Of a stretch of DNA of 16,313 nucleotides, positions 1 to 7,074 are shown in pieces (within the stretch, counting starts at the first letter, position 1; every line of letters starts with the position of its first letter). Source of the stretch: Planctomycetota bacterium. GTDB taxonomy: Bacteria > Planctomycetota > Planctomycetia > Pirellulales > Lacipirellulaceae. Position numbers and translations under genes: made by a program. Below the pieces are notes generated by a model, which ran no database searches, was not told where the DNA came from, and worked only from the letters and a program-made list of their open reading frames with translations. The stretch is taken from positions 1-16,313 of the forward strand of contig JAJRUA010000391.1 of NCBI GenBank assembly GCA_024278035.1. Reading direction: 5' to 3'.

Positions 1-683
1 GCTGGTACAAAATGTGTACGGAAGTAGGCGACTTCTAGTTGTTGGGGTGTCGGACCGATGGCAGTACCGGGCGTTGCCATGCCTCGCGTTGTCCGGTCGA
101 TTTGCTGGATCAGTTCACGGATTTTTATAATCCGATCAGGGAAGTCCACCACCAGCACCGCACGGGCCGAGGGCAAGGGCCGAACCTGCCCGCGAGGCGT
201 GCTCATCAACCTGGCTGCCTCGACAATCTCGTTTACGTCGGCCGCCCCGACGGGGATTGTCTCCGAGGCAAAGAAGGGATTGATCTGGCCAAGATCTTCC
301 ATTCGGCTGACGACGAGGCTCTTCCCAACAGGCCGATAGGCGTAGCCATTGGAAATGAGGATCGAATCCAAAATCTCGCGGAGCGGTGCGTCTTTGAACA
401 CACCGTTGACCTCTCCCTCGACCTTGCCAGCGACGATATTGATTTCCCACAGTTCACTAATAGTGAACAGCGCTCCCTCAAGCGTCGAGCTACGGAGCGT
501 CAGGTCTCCATGCCGATCGAGTTGTTTGAGCAAGTGGCTAGAGTTAGCCGCCGAATCGGCTACCGCATCGGCATGGACGGGCACTGCCGTTAAGAGCAAG
601 GCTAGCGCAATCCTCCCTGCGATCCCTGCACCGATAGGTACCAATCGCAGACCGCCAGAATCTTGGTGTGGACATTTTCGCAT
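1..683 (-). CDS. gspD: Secretin of a type II secretion / type IV pilus-like system, N-terminal part (runs off the left edge)
   Basis: The reading frame is open from an ATG at 683 to the window edge and gives 227 codons. Residues 1-38 look like a signal peptide: basic start, hydrophobic core, cleavage after Val-His-Ala. Residues about 61-125 fit a secretin N0/STN domain, with FKDAPLREILDSILISNGY at 96-114 followed by YRPVGKSLVV. Residues about 131-197 fit an N1/NolW-type repeat ending RIIKIRELIQQID. The beta-barrel part lies outside the window. AAGGAAG sits just upstream of the ATG as ribosome binding site. It is the last visible gene of the operon, 53 bases after the GspM-like gene. Secretins form the outer-membrane channel for secreted proteins or pili. 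Without the C-terminus I cannot say whether it is closer to GspD or PilQ. Confidence 0.8.
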   Translation of the reverse strand, partial: MRKCPHQDSGGLRLVPIGAGIAGRIALALLLTAVPVHADAVADSAANSSHLLKQLDRHGDLTLRSSTLEGALFTISELWEINIVAGKVEGEVNGVFKDAPLREILDSILISNGYAYRPVGKSLVVSRMEDLGQINPFFASETIPVGAADVNEIVEAARLMSTPRGQVRPLPSARAVLVVDFPDRIIKIRELIQQIDRTTRGMATPGTAIGPTPQQLEVAYFRTHFVP

Positions 684-736
684 GAGGTCTTCCTTGACCG
701 ATTCGCTTGAAGCCTTCCTGGCCTCGTAATTTCACT

Positions 737-1366
737 TCAACTGATCTTCTTAGGCGGCGCTAAAGCGAAGTACCAGAGGTTGAGATCCAGTTGTATTTGA
801 GTTCGACTCCGCCCGGTGGGGCGTAGGCTGATGCTGTTCGTGTGTTTGACGCGGCGGTCGGCGTCGAGGGTGCGGAGTAAAGCATGGATTTCAGGTGTTG
901 TGCCCGTCACGGAGAGCGTTACGCTGCGGGTTTCTAAATCAAAGGGAGAGGCGTCTTGGGGGGCCAGTTTCTTGGGGGCCTCGGCTAGGGGCGAATCTTT
1001 CAAAGCCCAGCGACGGTGCTGCGGGGTAGCTAAATCGACGCGTCTCACTTGGCAGCCCGCTTGCCGGGCCGCCTCGACCAACCAGCGACGAAACTCCGTA
1101 ATGTGCTCTTCGTCCACTTCCCGTTGGGTGAGAGTGGCCAGTTCGTTCTCCTTCTCTTGAACCAGGGCTTCGTACTGCGGGAGGACGGCCACCGTCTCCG
1201 TAGCACTCTCCCTGTGTTCCTCTAAATCGGCACGTTCAGCACGAGCCGCAAGAAGCACATCGGCTTGCGGGAGGATGGTCAGCAGGGCAATCAGGAACGT
1301 AACGCCTGTAACGATTAGCCAGCGATGCGGACCGTTACAAATACGTTCGAGCGGATTTTCGTTCAT
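737..1366 (-). CDS. GspM/PilO-like inner-membrane assembly protein
   Basis: This 209-residue protein has a short cytoplasmic start, one membrane segment at about residues 16-36, a charged probable coiled coil at about 40-90, and a small alpha/beta domain ending in a beta-rich stretch (VTLSVTGTTPEIHALLRTL, about 148-166). This is the layout of GspM and PilO, which pair with GspL or PilN in the inner membrane and link the assembly ATPase to the periplasmic part. The gene follows the GspL-like gene by 9 bases, and its AGGA ribosome binding site overlaps the upstream stop codon, which suggests translational coupling. Sequence identity to any family is low by eye; the call rests on topology, size and position between GspL and the secretin. 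Confidence 0.7.
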   Translation of the reverse strand: MNENPLERICNGPHRWLIVTGVTFLIALLTILPQADVLLAARAERADLEEHRESATETVAVLPQYEALVQEKENELATLTQREVDEEHITEFRRWLVEAARQAGCQVRRVDLATPQHRRWALKDSPLAEAPKKLAPQDASPFDLETRSVTLSVTGTTPEIHALLRTLDADRRVKHTNSISLRPTGRSRTQIQLDLNLWYFALAPPKKIS

Positions 1367-1375
1367 GATAGCATC

Positions 1376-2908
1376 CTAGTTTGCTGGCATTGCTGGCGTT
1401 AGGTTAAGGTGGATATCGAAGCTTGTGGCGGGCCCCTGGGGGGTTTGTGCGATGCCGGTCCCACGGAGGGCGATTTTGTCGAAGCCGGGCACCTGCTCCA
1501 AGTGGTGAACAAAGTCATAGATGCCCCCTTCGGTGTAGCTGACGCCACTCAGTTCGATCGAGGAGTCGCTATTGAGGCGTAACTGTTGGAGCCAGACATC
1601 GGAAGGCAAACAATGAGCAAAACGCGTGACCAACGGGTCAAGCGACCGTTGAGGGGTTTGGTTAACCAAATTGGTGAGATGCTCAATTTCAATCCCCGCT
1701 TTACGGAGCCGGGTGCTCAATTGCTGGCCACGCCGTTCAAGTGGTCTGAGTTCACTCACCTCCTGACGCAGCGCGGAAAGTTCAATTTTTTGTTCGAAAT
1801 TAAAAACGGCTAAACTGGCAGCCATTAGTAGCGTGGCGGCAAGGGGCACACTTGCTCGAAGAAGGAAAGGTTTAATCGGCGTCTTCGCGTTAGCATGGAT
1901 TTCGTCCATGAGATTCGGGCTCACACTATCGCCGTCAAAACGCCCGCGCAGAGCCAAGCCTAGGGCGGCCCCCATTTCAGCCGTTGGTGGGGCATCCGTT
2001 TGCCGGTCCCATATCTCGTCGATACGCTGCATGGGCAGCACACCTATCGTTAGGGGGATCTTCGTCTCTGCGTTGGTCCGCGCTACTTCGTCCGGTTCCC
2101 CAACGAGCCACAAGCGGTCCAAATCCATATTGCCGAGGCCATATTGCCGTTGGCAATAGCGCTGGAGTCGAGTGTGGTGGCTGTCCACCACCTTGCCGAG
2201 TGTGCTAAGCGTTGCATCCGAGGAGGGGCGGTATTCCAGCAGTAGCTGACCACTTCGGCTCACGCCGATCTCAAATTGCTCTTCGTCAAGTTGGGCAAGA
2301 ATAACCGGGTCGCCATTGGGTTCGAGCTGATGATGGAGCCGACTCAGTGCGATCAGTGCCGACTCTACCACATTGACAACCAAGCCAGCCGATTCAGCCG
2401 CGGCGACAAGCAACCGGAGCGTCTGTTCATTGGCGACGGTTACCAGCGCATGTTCATGCCGTGCGTCGATCGCTTTGCGACCGACAGCCGTCGTCTTGGA
2501 TCCTGGTCCGAGAGAAAGATAAAGTTGGCTCCGCTCTTCAAACAGTTTGATTTCTTCTTCGACACGTGTCGTTGCACCGGAGGTAGCACGGTTGACGCAA
2601 AGCGTACTACTAATGGCGAACGAGACTTGGCAACCTGAGAGTCGGTCTTCGGCAACAATCGACTTGAGGGCCGCCGTAAGTTCTGCCTCCCCCTGTTCGC
2701 AGCGAAGGTTCGAGGCTTTGTCTCTCCAGCGAACCGTGTGCGTCTCTAGTTTGGGGGTTCCGTTTTCTTCTTCCTCGTCAATAACCAGAACAACACGCAG
2801 CACGGAGTGACAAAGCTCAATGCTTAGCCTGCGCGTATCGGCATGCCGGCGCCGCGACGCACGATTGCGGCGGTCGGAGGAAGAGCGGCGATCTTGAGTG
2901 GTAGGCAT
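1376..2908 (-). CDS. GspL-like protein: PilM-type actin-like domain fused to a PilN domain
   Basis: From the ATG at 2908 the protein has 510 residues. Residues 1-27 are very basic and Ser/Arg rich. Residues about 28-320 look like a PilM/GspL cytoplasmic actin-like domain, including the segment from PVILAQLDEEQFEIGVSRSG and an EMGAALGLAL end. A linker with SPNLMDE (330-336) recalls the NL-containing motif by which PilN binds PilM. One membrane helix follows at about 347-370, then a coiled coil (371-408) and a PilN/GspL-like periplasmic domain (LPSDVWLQQLRL). GspL is itself an actin-like plus ferredoxin-like protein, so this may be called either GspL or a PilM-PilN fusion. The open frame extends 66 codons further upstream, but that part overlaps the preceding pilin gene in another frame and looks non-coding. 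Confidence 0.75.
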   Translation of the reverse strand: MPTTQDRRSSSDRRNRASRRRHADTRRLSIELCHSVLRVVLVIDEEEENGTPKLETHTVRWRDKASNLRCEQGEAELTAALKSIVAEDRLSGCQVSFAISSTLCVNRATSGATTRVEEEIKLFEERSQLYLSLGPGSKTTAVGRKAIDARHEHALVTVANEQTLRLLVAAAESAGLVVNVVESALIALSRLHHQLEPNGDPVILAQLDEEQFEIGVSRSGQLLLEYRPSSDATLSTLGKVVDSHHTRLQRYCQRQYGLGNMDLDRLWLVGEPDEVARTNAETKIPLTIGVLPMQRIDEIWDRQTDAPPTAEMGAALGLALRGRFDGDSVSPNLMDEIHANAKTPIKPFLLRASVPLAATLLMAASLAVFNFEQKIELSALRQEVSELRPLERRGQQLSTRLRKAGIEIEHLTNLVNQTPQRSLDPLVTRFAHCLPSDVWLQQLRLNSDSSIELSGVSYTEGGIYDFVHHLEQVPGFDKIALRGTGIAQTPQGPATSFDIHLNLTPAMPAN

Positions 2909-2919
2909 AGGAATCTCTT

Positions 2920-3324
2920 TCAAAGCGCGATGGTTGCTTCGACCGTCCGGGCACCCGTGCCGGCGTAGCCTGTCGAGAGGATCGTAACGTTCCCTAAGCC
3001 ATCGTCGGTGGCCGTGGCTGTGTATCCTGCGGCGGGGGAAGCGGGGGGCACAACGCCGTCTGTCACCGTGCTTCGCCAATTGTTGTCTTGGAGCAGCTCG
3101 GCACACGCATGGTGGACACCAGCATTAGCCAAGTAAAGCGACTGTTCGTATTCAATTGTGTTGCGTGTCGCGGCAAGCTGGAAGAGTTCGGTATCCAGCA
3201 CGTTGAGCACCAGCGAACTGACCATGAAAATCACGAACAAGCACATCAGCAGCGCGGCCCCCTGACGAGGGTTCGACCGGTGGGGGGATAAAAATCGTCT
3301 ATTCAAGACACGAGTATTTACCAT
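2920..3324 (-). CDS. GspK/PilX-like minor pseudopilin (short)
   Basis: The 134-residue product has a prepilin-like start: a basic stretch, RQG and then AALLMCLFVIFMVSSLVL as the hydrophobic helix. As in GspK and PilX proteins there is no Glu at position 5 of the mature form. The helix is followed by ELFQLAATRNTIEYEQSLYL, similar to the PilX/GspK heptad region (residues often at YxANAG). GspK normally has over 300 residues with a large tip domain; here only a short beta-rich tail remains (ending GARTVEATIAL). The start at 3324 overlaps the GspJ-like stop by 7 bases; an in-frame ATG at 3336 is also possible. Expected role: tip of the pseudopilus, initiating assembly with GspI and GspJ. Confidence 0.7.
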   Translation of the reverse strand: MVNTRVLNRRFLSPHRSNPRQGAALLMCLFVIFMVSSLVLNVLDTELFQLAATRNTIEYEQSLYLANAGVHHACAELLQDNNWRSTVTDGVVPPASPAAGYTATATDDGLGNVTILSTGYAGTGARTVEATIAL

Positions 3325-3836
3325 GACCTCAACCATACGAAAGAGGAAACGGTTCGTGTTCCGCCCGAGGGCTGGTTGGCCGTCACGACACATTGCACCA
3401 TTTGGACTTTATCGACGGTGGCGGCCAAGGTCACTCCATCCGCTTGGTACGCTATGAAGGAGAGCCCCGTTATGCCCTCGGCAAGTGGCTGAGCTGTGTC
3501 ACTGTTGAGTTGATAAGTGACTTGCCCAGCGGAGAGGGCCCAAGTGACCGTGTTCCCATCAGTACGAAGGATGGTCAGCGTTGAAGTGGCTGCCCCTCCT
3601 GAATCAGGTGCGATAACGGCATCGGCTTGCCGGAATGTCTGAACAATGTTCCTTAACACCGCGTTACCAGAAGCTGCCACGTTAAGGTCCGCTTCATGGG
3701 CCTGCCAAGCGGCATAGCTCGAGCGCAAAACCACCATTGAGGATGCCATTAGCATCGCCGAAATCGATAGCGCCGTCATCATCTCAAGGAGAGTGAAGCC
3801 GCAGCGCGCGTCGGTAGTGGTAGGGCGATAGCTCAC
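3318..3836 (-). CDS. GspJ-like minor pseudopilin
   Basis: This 172-residue protein has a type IV prepilin signature near its start: CG, then FTLLEMMTALSISAMLMASSM, with Phe at +1 and Glu at +5 after the Gly. The long hydrophobic helix is followed by LNVAASGNAVLRNIVQTFRQADAVI, which fits the GspJ pattern of a helix running into a beta-sheet domain. The start codon is GTG at 3836, only 5 bases after the stop of the GspI-like gene and without a clear ribosome binding site, so it is probably translated by coupling. No ATG lies between the GTG and the cleavage site. GspJ forms the tip trimer with GspI and GspK. Confidence 0.75.
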   Translation of the reverse strand: MSYRPTTTDARCGFTLLEMMTALSISAMLMASSMVVLRSSYAAWQAHEADLNVAASGNAVLRNIVQTFRQADAVIAPDSGGAATSTLTILRTDGNTVTWALSAGQVTYQLNSDTAQPLAEGITGLSFIAYQADGVTLAATVDKVQMVQCVVTANQPSGGTRTVSSFVWLRSW

Positions 3837-3841
3837 AGCCG

Positions 3842-4300
3842 TTAGGGGGTTAGCACTTCGTAAGTGATGAACTTGCCGATTTTTGTGTGGTAGACGCAGC
3901 TTAGTTCGTTGGAATCAAGGGCGTCGTTGCCGTCGGCGTCGTAATAGATTGTGGTCCTGAGGTCCATCAAAAAGTTGGTGATGCCACCATCGGAAGGACT
4001 GTCGGAGCAGATGGTCGAATAGCGAATGTTGGCCCAGCCATCAGCCGCATAATCGCCGGAAAAACTGCCGGTGGTCCAGCTATCAGCGATCATCGCCATC
4101 CGTTGCTCAAGTTGCGAAGCTCCGTAGCTGGCAAGCAACTGCCGTTGGTCGGTCTCGGTGCTCAAATCCATGCCATCGCGCATCAGCTCGAGGGCAGAGA
4201 CGAGCGTCACCCCCATCAGTGCCGTCGCAGCCACTAACTCCAGCAGCGAAAAGCCGCTAGGCGTAGTTGAAGGACGGCGGGAGAGTGGTTTTCCAGACAT
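3842..4300 (-). CDS. GspI/PilV-like minor pseudopilin
   Basis: From ATG 4300 the product has 152 residues. Its leader is basic (MSGKPLSRRPSTTPSG) and is followed by FSLLELVAATALMGVTLVSA, a standard prepilin site and helix (Gly at -1, Phe at +1, Glu at +5). The frame stays open to a TTG at 4333, but ATG 4300 has AAGG six bases upstream and gives a usual 16-residue leader. The C-terminal part has YYDADGNDALDSNELSC, an acidic Asp/Asn-rich loop that resembles a calcium site; calcium binding is known for some pseudopilins but is only inference here. The gene follows a 144-base gap holding a palindromic repeat. Confidence 0.75.
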   Translation of the reverse strand: MSGKPLSRRPSTTPSGFSLLELVAATALMGVTLVSALELMRDGMDLSTETDQRQLLASYGASQLEQRMAMIADSWTTGSFSGDYAADGWANIRYSTICSDSPSDGGITNFLMDLRTTIYYDADGNDALDSNELSCVYHTKIGKFITYEVLTP

Positions 4301-4355
4301 ACGCAACCTTAGCTCCCAGAGAGCGAACGTCAACGTAATCTCAATTTTAGATGCA

Positions 4356-4434
4356 GGCGAGCGGTGGGGCGTCAGCCCCCCGATAGTAGGGGTGGCACCG
4401 CTGCCATCGGGGGGCTGACGCTCCGCCGATCGCC
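4356..4434. repeat. Palindromic intergenic repeat, copy A
   Basis: A near-perfect inverted repeat. The left arm 4356-4389 starts GGCGAGCGG and contains GGCGTCAGCCCCCCGAT. The right arm 4401-4434 is its complement (CTGCCATCGGGGGGCTGACG) with a few mismatches; an 11-base loop separates them. The similarity extends a few bases outward (TGTAGGCGA in inverted form on the right). The same element recurs at 5792-5871. It sits in the gap between the GspH-like stop and the GspI-like start, so in the operon mRNA it would form a long GC-rich hairpin. Confidence 0.85.
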
Positions 4435-4444
4435 TACAACTCGA

Positions 4445-4960
4445 TTAGTTGGCGATGCGTGTAACGACCACACTGCCAGGGGCTGCATAGACTTGCAGGT
4501 TCCAATACCAGCCGGGCGCATCGATACGAAGCGTACCACCACCGGACGGGGCAATAAGCTGTCCTGTGGGGTCGAACTCCCACCGATTGGCGGGGGCAGT
4601 GACGCTCACATCATCAGGAACAACAACCGTTAGCTCGGTCGTCTCATCTCCCCCCGCACCGGCCCTAATAACATTCCACCGAGAAACCGAGCCACCACTG
4701 ACCGTTAGCAAAACGGCGGCGTTCACCCCCTCAGCAATCGCTTGGCGCCGGGCGAGTTGGAGACCCAAGGCCAGTTTACGCGTGAATCCTTCGCCTTGAG
4801 TCACTCCGAGCGAATTATGACCGAATCGGGAAATCCCAAGCCCCGCTACGAGGCCAATGATCACGATCACCGCTGTCATCTCCAAAAGCGAGAACGCACG
4901 CCGCTCACAAGGAGGGCGTGCGTTGCTCCGCTTAGGATAACGATTGGATTCAGAGAACAC
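4445..4960 (-). CDS. GspH-like minor pseudopilin
   Basis: The product has a prepilin site ERRA then FSLLEMTAVIVIIGLVAGLG, with Ala instead of the usual Gly at -1. Downstream, FTRKLALGLQLARRQAIAEG and a beta-rich C-terminal half (VVVPDDVSVTAPANRWEFDP) match the GspH/FimT domain layout. There is no ATG ahead of the leader; the choices are GTG at 4960, giving 171 residues, a 22-residue leader and an 11-base overlap with the upstream gene, or GTG at 4990, giving 181 residues and a 41-base overlap. I chose 4960 for the smaller overlap and usual leader length, but neither has a good ribosome binding site. GspH joins the major pilin to the tip complex. Confidence 0.75.
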   Translation of the reverse strand: MFSESNRYPKRSNARPPCERRAFSLLEMTAVIVIIGLVAGLGISRFGHNSLGVTQGEGFTRKLALGLQLARRQAIAEGVNAAVLLTVSGGSVSRWNVIRAGAGGDETTELTVVVPDDVSVTAPANRWEFDPTGQLIAPSGGGTLRIDAPGWYWNLQVYAAPGSVVVTRIAN

Positions 4961-5270
4961 GATTCGTTGTCGTGTTAAGCGCGTAGGCACTGTTATCGAC
5001 CGGGTTCGTCGGCAAACCTTCGGGGAAGTAATTCACATCCGCACCAATGTCACTCAAGTTGGCGGCAGGCCAGCTCCCTTCATTGATGTAGTAGCGCTCA
5101 ACGGCGGCATTGATCGTTGCCTTGTGATGGGCCATGACCTTGGCTTTGGCTGTATCACTGGACGAAGTGACGCGGGGGACAATGATCGCGGCAATGATGC
5201 CGAGGATCGTGACAACCGCAAGCAACTCCATCAGTGAGAAGCCCTGGCGGCGATTGGGGGGACGGTTCAT
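4950..5270 (-). CDS. gspG: GspG-like major pseudopilin, second tandem copy
   Basis: From ATG 5270 the product has 106 residues. MNRPPNRRQG is the leader and FSLMELLAVVTILGIIAAII the pilin helix, with Gly at -1, Phe at +1 and Glu at +5. The rest is a short GspG-type domain: a helix (KVMAHHKATINAAVERYY) and then GSWPAANLSDIGADVNYFPE with PTNPVDNSAYAL. AGGAAAAG upstream supports this start; longer in-frame starts at 5285 and 5324 lack a ribosome binding site. It is clearly a paralogue of the gene just upstream, sharing the GSWPA.NL.DIGAD.NYFPE block. It is probably the main building block of the pseudopilus because it has the better canonical cleavage site. Confidence 0.8.
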   Translation of the reverse strand: MNRPPNRRQGFSLMELLAVVTILGIIAAIIVPRVTSSSDTAKAKVMAHHKATINAAVERYYINEGSWPAANLSDIGADVNYFPEGLPTNPVDNSAYALNTTTNRVL

Positions 5271-5452
5271 AGGACTTTTCCTCATAGCGGAGATGGCTCT
5301 GCGGCCGACATGGTGAATCATCAACTCATGGTTCCTGGGGAAGCAGTAGAGCCGATAACGTAATTGGTTTGCACAACTCTAGGACACCGTTTTTGGCCAT
5401 TGTGGATAACCGAAGAAAAACAGGTTGTTTTTTTGAGTACCGACAGGATGTT
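5271..5452. other. Gap between the two gspG-like genes, with an A/T hairpin
   Basis: This is the widest gene-free gap inside the operon (182 bases). It holds a perfect A/T-rich hairpin: AAAAACA at 5416-5422, a three-base loop, and TGTTTTT at 5426-5432. The hairpin lacks the GC stem of an intrinsic terminator. It could be a processing or stability element that separates the two pilin cistrons, but nothing here proves that. No convincing gene or promoter was seen. Confidence 0.4.
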
Positions 5453-5899
5453 TTAGTGGCTATGCCCAACGACTTTGCCGAATGAATCAATTGTGTAGGT
5501 TGTGCCATCGACCGGACAGGTGGGCACGCTCTCGGGAAAGTAGTTCAGGTCGGCACCGATATCGACAAGATTGGTCGCGGGCCAGCTTCCGCTCATTCGG
5601 TACCAAAGGCGGCACTGGAGTTCTATTTCAGCCTGATTGATGTGGCAACTTGTCGCCTTGCCCTTGTCAAAGGCTCCCGTCGTACGGGGCAAGGCAATCG
5701 CTGCTAGAACTCCGAGAATCGTTACCGCGGAAAGCAGTTCAAGCAGGCTAAGTGCTTTTCGGCAGCGGGAGGGCGGTAGCCTCGATCCGTAGGCGAGCGG
5801 GGTTGCGTTAGCTCCCCGATGGCAGCGGGGCCACCTCTGCCATCGGGGGGCTGACGCCCGCACCGCTCGCCTTGTAGGGTCTCGCTTAGTAAGGACCAT
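5453..5899 (-). CDS. GspG-like major pseudopilin, first tandem copy, with a leader encoded by a repeat
   Basis: This 148-residue protein starts at ATG 5899, 4 bases after the GspF stop, with GGGGT upstream. Its pilin helix is LSLLELLSAVTILGVLAAIA with Glu at +5, Ala at -1 and Leu at +1, both less usual than Gly and Phe. The mature part resembles the downstream GspG (GSWPATNLVDIGADLNYFPE, PTCPVDGTTYTI) but has extra cysteines (CHINQ, LQCRLW, PTCPV). The leader is 49 residues, far longer than usual, and residues about 10-36 are translated from a palindromic repeat. No ATG, GTG or TTG lies in frame between the repeat and the cleavage site, so translation must begin before or in the repeat if the gene is active. 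It could also be a decaying copy. Confidence 0.7.
   Translation of the reverse strand: MVLTKRDPTRRAVRASAPRWQRWPRCHRGANATPLAYGSRLPPSRCRKALSLLELLSAVTILGVLAAIALPRTTGAFDKGKATSCHINQAEIELQCRLWYRMSGSWPATNLVDIGADLNYFPESVPTCPVDGTTYTIDSFGKVVGHSH
5792..5871. repeat. Palindromic repeat, copy B, inside the first gspG-like gene
   Basis: Same family as 4356-4434. The left arm 5792-5825 (GGCGAGCGG ... CCCCGATGGCAG) pairs with the right arm 5837-5871 (CTGCCATCGGGGGGCTGACG ... CCGCTCGCC) around a short loop. Right arms of the two copies are nearly identical over the 20-base core. This copy lies within the open frame of the pseudopilin gene and encodes about 27 residues of its leader. Confidence 0.85.
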
Positions 5900-5903
5900 G
5901 TTT

Positions 5904-7064
5904 CTACCCCACCGTATTGATCATGTCGAACATGGGCAAGTAAATCGCGAGCAAGATCGTTGCTACGGCAAAAGCGAGCGAAATGGTGAGGACGGGCTCA
6001 ATGACACCGATCGCCAGATCGCTTTTGCGTCTCACTTCATCCTGGAGGTGGATGCGGATATGCTGCGTCGCCCGGGTTAGTTTGCCTGTTTGCTCTCCAA
6101 CGATAATGAGCTGGCTTACCATGGGAGGAAACAGACTCGTATGGCGTTCGACCTCTCGGCTAAACTTCTCACCCTGCTGCACCGCCCGACGAAGGTCATT
6201 GACGCCCGCCTTCATGGCACGATTATTAACCGAGTCAGCCGCCTCTTCAAGTGATTCGGCCAAAGTGAATCCGGCCTCCATGAGGCTACCGATCACTTCC
6301 ATTAGTTGCAGTAGGGCAATGTCCCGGAGCCAGGGGCCAACGAGAGGCAGCTTCAAAACGCGTTCATCCAATTTCTGGGCGAATTGATCGTTGCGGCGAA
6401 GTTGTTTTAGAAGGAATGCACAGGAAACAACCATCAGAGCGATGGCCCACCAGTAGCCCTGGATAATTGAGCCAAGGGTAATCATCGCCTGCGTCACCCC
6501 AGGCAAAGGGACGTTCGCCGATTGGTAGGTTTCTTCAAAGACAGGCACGACATAAGCAAGCAAGAAACCGACGACGCCAGACCCAACCGTCAGTAAAGTC
6601 GCTGGATAAGCGAGCTTTTTAGTAATGTCTTCGCGAATCTTGCCGGAGTTCTCACGTTGATCGGCGATTTGGGAAAGTGTTTCGGGGAGGGTTCCCGAAC
6701 GTTCACCGACACGGATTTGACTGATCGTTAAATTATCAAAAGAGGAGCCAATTTTCGTTAGCGCATTGCTAAAACTGTCGCCACTTTCAATTCGTCGGCG
6801 GAGCGTCTTCAGCAAATCACGACGCTTCTCTAGCGACCGTTCCTCCGCCATTGCACCGATTGCCTTCGGCAGGGAAACGCCGTTTTCACAGAGCGTTGCT
6901 AGATTCCTCAGAACAAAAGTTACTTCGTCCTTGGTGAATTGTCCGCTTGCTGAACGATTGAAGAACGATATCTTCTTGTCCTTGCCACCCTTCTTTGCAT
7001 TGCTTTGCGGAGCACTGCCGAAGGTACTAGCGGGACGAAGTCTTTTCTTAGTGGTTGATCGCAT
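5904..7064 (-). CDS. gspF: Type II secretion / type IV pilus inner-membrane platform protein GspF
   Basis: The 386-residue product has the two T2SSF domains expected of the family. The first, about residues 49-172, contains LCENGVSLPKAIG and a VGERSGTLPETL motif. The second, about 251-375, contains MEAGFTLAESLEEA and VGEQTGKLTRA. Membrane segments are at about 151-175, 203-221 and 353-380. The N-terminal 40 residues are basic and low-complexity, as in many GspF/PilC proteins. AGGAG lies 7 bases before the ATG. GspF is the polytopic base on which GspE acts to add pseudopilins to the fibre. The gene follows gspE by 10 bases and precedes the pilin genes by 4. Confidence 0.92.
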   Translation of the reverse strand: MRSTTKKRLRPASTFGSAPQSNAKKGGKDKKISFFNRSASGQFTKDEVTFVLRNLATLCENGVSLPKAIGAMAEERSLEKRRDLLKTLRRRIESGDSFSNALTKIGSSFDNLTISQIRVGERSGTLPETLSQIADQRENSGKIREDITKKLAYPATLLTVGSGVVGFLLAYVVPVFEETYQSANVPLPGVTQAMITLGSIIQGYWWAIALMVVSCAFLLKQLRRNDQFAQKLDERVLKLPLVGPWLRDIALLQLMEVIGSLMEAGFTLAESLEEAADSVNNRAMKAGVNDLRRAVQQGEKFSREVERHTSLFPPMVSQLIIVGEQTGKLTRATQHIRIHLQDEVRRKSDLAIGVIEPVLTISLAFAVATILLAIYLPMFDMINTVG

Positions 7065-7074
7065 GGGCTGGCTC

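Noticed and set aside
39..593. 184-codon plus-strand frame at the left edge
   Set aside because: The opposite strand encodes the secretin N-terminus with signal peptide, N0 and N1 domains.
2909..3106. N-terminal extension of the GspL-like frame
   Set aside because: It overlaps the GspK-like gene out of frame and is Arg/His rich; ATG 2908 starts right after the upstream stop codon.
5326..5508. 60-codon minus-strand frame between the gspG-like genes
   Set aside because: It overlaps the end of the first gspG-like gene in another frame and shows no pilin or other feature.
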